From NCBI GenBank assembly GCA_046262415.1, contig JBHEMU010000033.1, forward strand, positions 1 through 43,906: a stretch of 43,906 bases of DNA, read 5' to 3'. The DNA is from JACDAS01 sp046262415. GTDB lineage: Bacteria; Actinomycetota; Thermoleophilia; Gaiellales; Gaiellaceae. The notes beneath the pieces are model-generated. The model was not told the origin of the DNA and did not search any database. It saw only the letters and a program-made list of their open reading frames with translations. Each line of letters opens with the position of its first letter. Positions within the stretch are counted from its first letter, which is position 1. Position numbers and translations under genes: made by a program. Below, one piece after another: positions 39,555 to 43,906 of the stretch.

Positions 39555-40829
39555 CTAGAGGGCCAGCCCTGGCTCCTCGAGGAAGTCCTTGACCGTCCGC
39601 AGGAACTCTGCGGCGGTCGCCCCGTCGAGAGACCGGTGGTCGCAGGTCAGGGTCATCGTCATCAGCGGGAGGATGTCGAGATCGCCGTCGCGCGCGACCG
39701 GCCGCTCCTCGATCGCGCCGACGGCGAGGATTGCCGCCTGCGGCGGGTTCAGCACCGCGACGAAGTGCTCGACCCCGTACATGCCGAGGTTCGAGATCGT
39801 GAACGTCCCGCCCTCGATGTCGGCCTGCTGGAGCTTGCCCTCGCGCGCGCGCGCGACCACGTCGGCGCGTGCAGCTGCGATCTCGGCGATCGAGCGGCTC
39901 TCGCAGCCCGGGATGACCGGCACGATCAGGCCCCTGGGGATCGCCACCGCGAGGCCGATGTTGGCCCGCGGGTGCAGCTCGATCGCGTCGCCGGTGAAGA
40001 GGGCGTTGACCGGCCGGTGCCGCATCAGCGCCAGCGCGCAGACCTTCGTCAGGACGTCGGTCACGGTCGGCCGGACGGCGCCCTCCCGCGTCGCCTCGAC
40101 AAGCCGCTCCCGGAGCGCCAGCGTGCGGGTCATGTCGGCCGACATCGTGATCTGGAAGGCCGGGGCCTCCCAGGCCTGCGTCAGCCGGCGGGCGATCGTC
40201 CGGCGCAGGGAGGTGAGCTGCTCGACCTCGACCCCGTCGGCGGGCGCGGGCGCGGCTGCGACCGGCTGGGCGGCCCGGGGCGCCGCGGCGCGCTCGACGT
40301 CCTCGGCGACGACCCGTCCCTCGGGGCCCGTCCCAGTGAGCGACGTCAACTCGACGCCGCGCTCCCTGGCGATGCGACGGGCGAGCGGCGAGGCCTTGAC
40401 GCGCGACGGGCGCGAGTCCCCCTGCCCGTCGGGCCCCGGGGCCTCCGGGGCGTCAGGGGCGGCCGACGCCTGCCGGCCGAGATCGCGCTCGGCCTCGCGG
40501 GCGGGCGCCGCCGACCCCTCCTCCTGCGGATCCTCGTCGACCTTCGCGGCGGCCGGCGGGGAAGCGCCGTCCTGCGATTCCTCGATCTTCTCGTCCGCCT
40601 CGCCGATGAAGGCGATCGTCGTGCCCACGTCCACCTCGCCCTCGGGCACCGCGATCTTCAGCAGCACGCCCGAGGCGTCGGCTTCGACCTCCTGCGTGAC
40701 CTTCTCCGTGTCGAGCTCGTAGAGCGGCTCGCCCTTCTCGACGGCATCGCCCTCGGCCTTCAGCCACTTGACGATCGTGCCCGACTCCATGCCCTGCCCG
40801 AGCCGGGGGAGCTTGACCTCGCTAGCCAC
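39555..40829 (-). CDS. pdhC: dihydrolipoamide acyltransferase (E2) of a 2-oxoacid dehydrogenase
   Basis: E2 core of the complex. One lipoyl domain (about 1-78; lipoylated K43 in YELDTEKVTQEVEA), a Pro/Ala/Asp-rich linker, a peripheral subunit-binding domain (about 146-182, KASPLARRIARERGVEL and GTGPEGRVVAEDV) and the acyltransferase domain (about 205-424), ending with the active-site DHRSLDGA. Length is 424 aa. Overlaps pdhB by 8 nt. Acetyl versus branched-chain acyl specificity cannot be settled from sequence. Confidence 0.92.
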   Translation of the reverse strand: MASEVKLPRLGQGMESGTIVKWLKAEGDAVEKGEPLYELDTEKVTQEVEADASGVLLKIAVPEGEVDVGTTIAFIGEADEKIEESQDGASPPAAAKVDEDPQEEGSAAPAREAERDLGRQASAAPDAPEAPGPDGQGDSRPSRVKASPLARRIARERGVELTSLTGTGPEGRVVAEDVERAAAPRAAQPVAAAPAPADGVEVEQLTSLRRTIARRLTQAWEAPAFQITMSADMTRTLALRERLVEATREGAVRPTVTDVLTKVCALALMRHRPVNALFTGDAIELHPRANIGLAVAIPRGLIVPVIPGCESRSIAEIAAARADVVARAREGKLQQADIEGGTFTISNLGMYGVEHFVAVLNPPQAAILAVGAIEERPVARDGDLDILPLMTMTLTCDHRSLDGATAAEFLRTVKDFLEEPGLAL

Positions 40830-41808
40830 CGTTCCGTCCCACCGTCCTGTAGATCGCCGCGAGCACGTCGCGCGCGTGAGGCACGACGAACTCCTCCATC
40901 ACGGGCGCGAACGGGATCGGGGTGAACCTGGCCCCGACGCGCTCGACGGGCGCGTCCAGCCAGTCGAAGGCCTGGTGCTGCACGACCGCGGCCACCTCGG
41001 CGCCGAAGCCCATCCGGGTCACCGCCTCGTGGGCGACCACGCAGCGGCTCGTCTTCTTGACCGACCCGACGATCGTCTCCTCGTCGAGGGGCTGCAGCGT
41101 GCGCGGGTCGACCACCTCGACGGAGACGCCCTCCTGCTCCGCCTCCGCGGCGGCGCCGAGGGCCTCGTGCACGAGCCGGCCGGTGGCGACGACCGTGACG
41201 TCCTCGCCCTCGCGGTGGACGCGGGCCTGCCCGAGCGGGATCCCCTCGATCTCGTCGGACACCTCCTCCTTCAGACCGTACAGCGTGCGGTGCTCGAAGA
41301 AGACGACCGGATTGTCGTCGTAGATTGAGGACCACAGCAGCCCGCGCACGTCGGCCGGCGTCGAGGCGAACACGACCTTGAGGCCGGGCACGTGCACGAG
41401 CCAGGCCTCGAGCTGCTGCGCGTGCTGCGCGCCCGGCGACCAGCCGGCACCGCCCTGCGTCCGGATCGTGAGCGGCACCTTCACCTGGCCGCCCGACATG
41501 TACCGGTGCTTCGCGGCCTGGTTGACGATCTGCTCCAAGGAGAGCGTCAGGAAGTCCTCGTACATGATCTCGACGACCGGTCGCATCCCCTGGATCGCCG
41601 CGCCGATGCCCGCCCCGACGATCGCCATCTCCGAGATCGGCGTGTTGCGGATCCGCTCCGGGCCGAACTCGTCGAGCAGCCCCTGCGTCACCCCCATCGA
41701 GCCGCCCATCTCGGCGATGTCCTCGCCCATGACGAAGACGTCCCGGTCGGCGCGCAGGGCGCGCGAGAGCGCGTCGCGCACCGCCTCCCGGTAGCTGAGC
41801 TCAGGCAT
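40822..41808 (-). CDS. pdhB: 2-oxoacid dehydrogenase E1 component, beta subunit
   Basis: Beta subunit of thiamine-diphosphate-dependent E1. Starts SYREAVRDALSRALRADRDV and contains VFVMGEDIAEMGGSMGVTQGL, NTPISEMAIVGAGIGAAIQG, PLTIRTQGGAGWSPGAQH and LQPLDEETIV, all typical. Length is 328 aa. ATG at 41808 overlaps the pdhA stop by 8 nt, giving the order pdhA-pdhB-pdhC-VOC-GNAT in one operon. Confidence 0.93.
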   Translation of the reverse strand: MPELSYREAVRDALSRALRADRDVFVMGEDIAEMGGSMGVTQGLLDEFGPERIRNTPISEMAIVGAGIGAAIQGMRPVVEIMYEDFLTLSLEQIVNQAAKHRYMSGGQVKVPLTIRTQGGAGWSPGAQHAQQLEAWLVHVPGLKVVFASTPADVRGLLWSSIYDDNPVVFFEHRTLYGLKEEVSDEIEGIPLGQARVHREGEDVTVVATGRLVHEALGAAAEAEQEGVSVEVVDPRTLQPLDEETIVGSVKKTSRCVVAHEAVTRMGFGAEVAAVVQHQAFDWLDAPVERVGARFTPIPFAPVMEEFVVPHARDVLAAIYRTVGRNGG

Positions 41809-42778
41809 AGACGTTCTTGAGCGCGTCCTCGGGCTTCGGGTCGGTGCCGGCCTTGGCGAACGCGACCGAGGCCTCGACCAGCTCCGTCACCTCGCGGTCG
41901 ACCTCGTCGACCTCCTCCTCGGACAGCTCGAGCTTGTCGCGGAGCAGCGTCAACGGGTCGCGCGTGTCGCGGAGCTGCTGCTGCTGGCCCTTCGGCCGGT
42001 AGACCTGCGGGTCGCCGACGTAGTGGCCGACGAGCCGCTCGCACTCGACGTCGAGGAAGACGGGCCCCGCGCCCGAGCGCGCGTGCTCGAGCGCCTCTCC
42101 GGCGGCCGAGTACACGGCCTCGACGTCCTGGCCGTCGACCTTGATCGCCCTCATGTCGTAGGCGAGCGCCCGCTTCGACATGTCCTCCCAGACCGGCGTG
42201 TGCTGCGCGCCGGGTGTCGACTCGGCCCACCAGTTGTTCTCGCAGACGAACACGGCGGGGACGGCCCAGAGCGCGGCGAGGTTGAGCGACTCGTGGAAGG
42301 TGCCGATGTTGGTGGCCCCGTCGCCGAAGAACGCGACCGCCACGCGCGGCTCGCCGCGCAGCTTGAAGGCGAGTGCCGCGCCGGCGATCCCGGGCAGTCC
42401 GCCGCCGACGACGGCGTTCGCCCCGAGGTTGCCGCGCTCGACGTCGTAGAGGTGCATCGACCCGCCGTAGCCGTGCGAGCAGCCTTCGAGCTTGCCGTAG
42501 AGCTCCGCCATGAGCGCGTTCGGATGCGTCCCGCGCGCGAGCGTGTGCCCGTGCGCGCGATGCGTGGAGGCGAAGACGTCGCCGTCCTCGAGCGCGCTGC
42601 AGACGCCGACGGCGACGGCCTCCTGGCCGATCGCGACGTGGAGGAAGCCGGGCAGCTCGCCGGCGCGGAAGCGGTCCTCGACCATCTCCTCGAAGCGCCT
42701 GATCAGGAGCATCTCGCGGAAGAAGTCGCGCAGTTGCTCGGAGGGCAGCGACGCCCGTCTGCGCTCGACCTTCGCCAC
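41801..42778 (-). CDS. pdhA: 2-oxoacid dehydrogenase E1 component, alpha subunit
   Basis: Alpha subunit of E1, carrying the thiamine-diphosphate motif GDGATNIGTFHESLNLAA. Also GFLHVAIGQEAVAVGV, DVFASTHRAHGHTLARG, GGSMHLYDVERGNLGANAVV and ENNWWAESTPGAQHTP. The SMHLYD and AxTP patterns fit pyruvate or acetoin dehydrogenase E1 alpha. Length is 325 aa. GTG at 42778 is chosen because TAGACT lies exactly 7 nt upstream and homology starts a few residues later. Confidence 0.92.
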   Translation of the reverse strand: MAKVERRRASLPSEQLRDFFREMLLIRRFEEMVEDRFRAGELPGFLHVAIGQEAVAVGVCSALEDGDVFASTHRAHGHTLARGTHPNALMAELYGKLEGCSHGYGGSMHLYDVERGNLGANAVVGGGLPGIAGAALAFKLRGEPRVAVAFFGDGATNIGTFHESLNLAALWAVPAVFVCENNWWAESTPGAQHTPVWEDMSKRALAYDMRAIKVDGQDVEAVYSAAGEALEHARSGAGPVFLDVECERLVGHYVGDPQVYRPKGQQQQLRDTRDPLTLLRDKLELSEEEVDEVDREVTELVEASVAFAKAGTDPKPEDALKNVYA

Positions 42779-42785
42779 GACGGTG

Positions 42786-42791
42786 AGTCTA
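42786..42791 (-). promoter_or_regulatory. -10 box TAGACT for the pdhA operon
   Basis: TAGACT on the minus strand lies 7 nt before GTG 42778. It overlaps the opposing box at 42790-42795 by two bases, so the two promoters cannot be occupied at once. Confidence 0.55.
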
Positions 42792-42795
42792 TGCT
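42790..42795 (+). promoter_or_regulatory. -10 box TATGCT for the gene at 42803
   Basis: TATGCT lies exactly 7 nt before GTG 42803 and shares two bases with the pdhA -10 box on the other strand. Confidence 0.5.
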
Positions 42796-42802
42796 CAGGT
42801 GC

Positions 42803-43441
42803 GTGGGATTCGTCGCTCAGTGGCGGGAGATCGAGTCCTCCCTGCCGGAGGCCTGGGGCGAGGCCAGCCTGTCCGTGAGCCTCAGCGACCCGGGGCGGGC
42901 CGACCGGGCGGCGGCGCTGCTCGGCCCCCTGGCACCGGGCCGGAGCGGCCACCGCCTGCGGCTGACCGTCGCGACGAGCGGCGGCTCCTCGCCGGGCGGC
43001 CTCGTGCGCGCGCTCGAGCGGCTCGACGGGGAGGGAATCCGGGGCAGCCTCGACCTCGTCGGCACCGCGGAGGCGGCGCCGGCACGCGACGAGCGGCGCG
43101 AGGGCCTCGCCGCGTCCTGGAGCCGTCAGCTCGCGGGGCTGCCGGCCGACTGGAGCCACCTGCAGGGCCAGGTCGACCTGACGTCGACCGACCATCTCGA
43201 GCGGGCCGCGCTGCTCCTCTCGCCGCTCAACCCCTCGCGCTTCGACGACGCCCCGAGCTTCCGCTTCCGCTGCGCCCGCTCGTTCGGATACGGCGTGTCG
43301 GCCGCGATGGCGAGACGCTGCTTCGAGCGCCTCGACGAGGAGCCGATCCGCGGCGGCGTCTCCGTGCTGCGCGTCGTCTCGGACTCGGACCCGGTCGAGA
43401 CGCAGGGGCCGGTGTGGTACGTCGGCGGGCGGGCGGTCTGA
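42803..43441 (+). CDS. hypothetical protein with an internal domain duplication
   Basis: A 212-residue soluble protein made of two copies of one ~82-residue unit: copy 1 at about 7-87, copy 2 at about 106-191. They align as LPEAWGEASLSVSLSD with LPADWSHLQGQVDLTS, DRAAALLGPLAP with ERAALLLSPLNP, and RALERLDGEGIRGSLDLV with RCFERLDEEPIRGGVSVL. No family recognised; strand-helix-strand-helix alternation suggests a small alpha/beta fold. GTG 42803 is used for its -10 spacing; ATG 42791 in frame is possible. It is translationally coupled (TGATG) to the next gene. Confidence 0.8.
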   Translation: MGFVAQWREIESSLPEAWGEASLSVSLSDPGRADRAAALLGPLAPGRSGHRLRLTVATSGGSSPGGLVRALERLDGEGIRGSLDLVGTAEAAPARDERREGLAASWSRQLAGLPADWSHLQGQVDLTSTDHLERAALLLSPLNPSRFDDAPSFRFRCARSFGYGVSAAMARRCFERLDEEPIRGGVSVLRVVSDSDPVETQGPVWYVGGRAV

Positions 43442-43728
43442 TGACCGGCGACCCGGTCTCCTGGCTGGTGATCGAGCGGGGCTGGAAGATCTACGCCGCG
43501 GACGGCGAGGAGGTGGGACAGGTCGAGGAGACGGTCGGCGACTCCGGGCGCGATATCTTCAACGGCCTCGTGCTCTCGACCGGGCTCTTCAAGCGGGCGC
43601 GCTACGTGCCCGCCGAGCGGGTGGCCGAGATCCGCGAGGGCGAGGTGCGGCTCGACCTGACGACCGGGGACGTCGACCGGCTCGCCGCGCACGGCGAGCC
43701 GCCGCCCTCGGAGCAGATCCGCCCCTAA
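43441..43728 (+). CDS. PRC-barrel-like protein, 95 aa
   Basis: A 95-residue protein. The core WKIYAADGEEVGQVEETVGD followed by hydrophobic strands (FNGLVLSTGLFKRARYVPAE) and VAEIREGEVRLDLT resembles PRC-barrel/DUF2171 beta-barrels, which often bind RNA, photosynthetic centres or membranes. ATG at 43441 overlaps the upstream TGA by one base. The stop is 6 nt from the IS transposase end, so the original 3' end may have been altered by the insertion. Confidence 0.8.
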   Translation: MTGDPVSWLVIERGWKIYAADGEEVGQVEETVGDSGRDIFNGLVLSTGLFKRARYVPAERVAEIREGEVRLDLTTGDVDRLAAHGEPPPSEQIRP

Positions 43729-43906
43729 GAGCGCCTAACAAAATGACTCCTGAGCCTGCAGCCGACTGAAGCAGATCAGGCTCGCACCGAGGTAGAGGAA
43801 CGCCTCGTGGATGTCCGCGCGCCGCTCGTAGCGGACGCGCAGTCGGCGGTGCTGGTGAAGCCAGGCGATCGTCCGCTCGACGACCCAGCGCTCGCGGCCG
43901 AGCCCG
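43729..43906. mobile_element. IS5-family insertion sequence, left/3' end (partial)
   Basis: Contains the transposase 3' end. The boundary is probably about 43729-43730: CCTAA occurs at 43724-43728 and again at 43734-43738, and the IS tail GAGCGCCTAACAAAATGA looks like a terminal inverted repeat. The other end and target duplication are outside the window, so the exact border is an estimate. Confidence 0.6.
43735..43905 (-). CDS. IS5-family transposase, C-terminal part (runs off window)
   Basis: The minus strand reads GRERWVVERTIAWLHQHRR, LRVRYERRADIHEAFLYLG and ASLICFSRL before TAG at 43735. RWVVERTIAWL contains the third catalytic residue (E) of the DDE triad in the Y-R-E signature of IS5-family (IS427-like) transposases. 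Only the last ~56 residues are in the window; the N-terminal DDE domain lies beyond the right edge. Confidence 0.9.
   Translation of the reverse strand, partial: GLGRERWVVERTIAWLHQHRRLRVRYERRADIHEAFLYLGASLICFSRLQAQESFC

Overview
The window is high-GC (roughly 70 % by eye), densely packed bacterial chromosome. It carries a classical actinobacterial housekeeping cluster (metK, priA, def, fmt, rsmB, rpe, ribD), GTG starts, 1-4 nt gene overlaps, and many genes whose -10 box sits 7-8 nt before the start codon. Gene content (a DUF3352-like lipoprotein, an Excalibur-domain fragment, KMSTT-type TrpRS) suggests a deep-branching actinobacterium, perhaps class Thermoleophilia (Gaiellales/Solirubrobacterales). 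That placement is inference.

Layout. 1-5543: remnant Excalibur ORF, then a minus-strand run def-fmt-rsmB-membrane protein-rpe-ribD-small protein. 5544-5869: a 29-bp palindrome and the frameshifted 3' remnant of a UbiA-type decaprenyl-phosphate phosphoribosyltransferase. 5880-9145: secreted TolB-like propeller protein and priA. 9212-13578: a plus-strand ferric-iron ABC transporter (fbpC-fbpA-fbpB) with its own DtxR-family regulator, inserted between priA and metK and preceded by DtxR-box-like inverted repeats. 13594-23380: a tightly overlapped minus-strand operon aroF-tyrA-aroA-cmk-plsC-der-gpsA-lipoprotein-metK. 23429-28993: trpS (+), rluB (-), a large REC-GAF-GGDEF-REC-HD-GYP cyclic-di-GMP protein (+), then scpB and scpA (-). 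29013-33648: lgt, a small protein, dnaE. 33808-36496: secreted protein, small membrane protein, a hairpin-rich spacer, and an ECF sigma factor with a fused zinc finger followed by an anti-sigma-like protein. 36579-42778: 2-oxoacid dehydrogenase complex (lpdA, pdhC, pdhB, pdhA) with a CHRD protein, a GNAT and a VOC protein between or behind them. 42803-43728: a protein made of two copies of one domain plus a PRC-barrel-like protein. 43735-43906: the 3' end of an IS5-family transposase.

How it works together. The core is translation and its maturation steps (def, fmt, rsmB, trpS, rluB, metK), replication and segregation (priA, dnaE, scpA/scpB, der, cmk), aromatic amino-acid supply (aroF, tyrA, aroA), lipids and lipoproteins (gpsA, plsC, lgt) and pyruvate-type oxidation. 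Set into this conserved backbone are accessory units: the iron cassette with its regulator, the bifunctional c-di-GMP protein between scpB and rluB, the sigma/anti-sigma pair, and the IS at the right edge. I see no CRISPR array, prophage, tRNA or rRNA. The most unusual parts are the iron cassette with its inverted repeats and altered regulator metal site, the duplicated-domain protein sharing a promoter region with pdhA, and the sigma factor carrying its own zinc finger.
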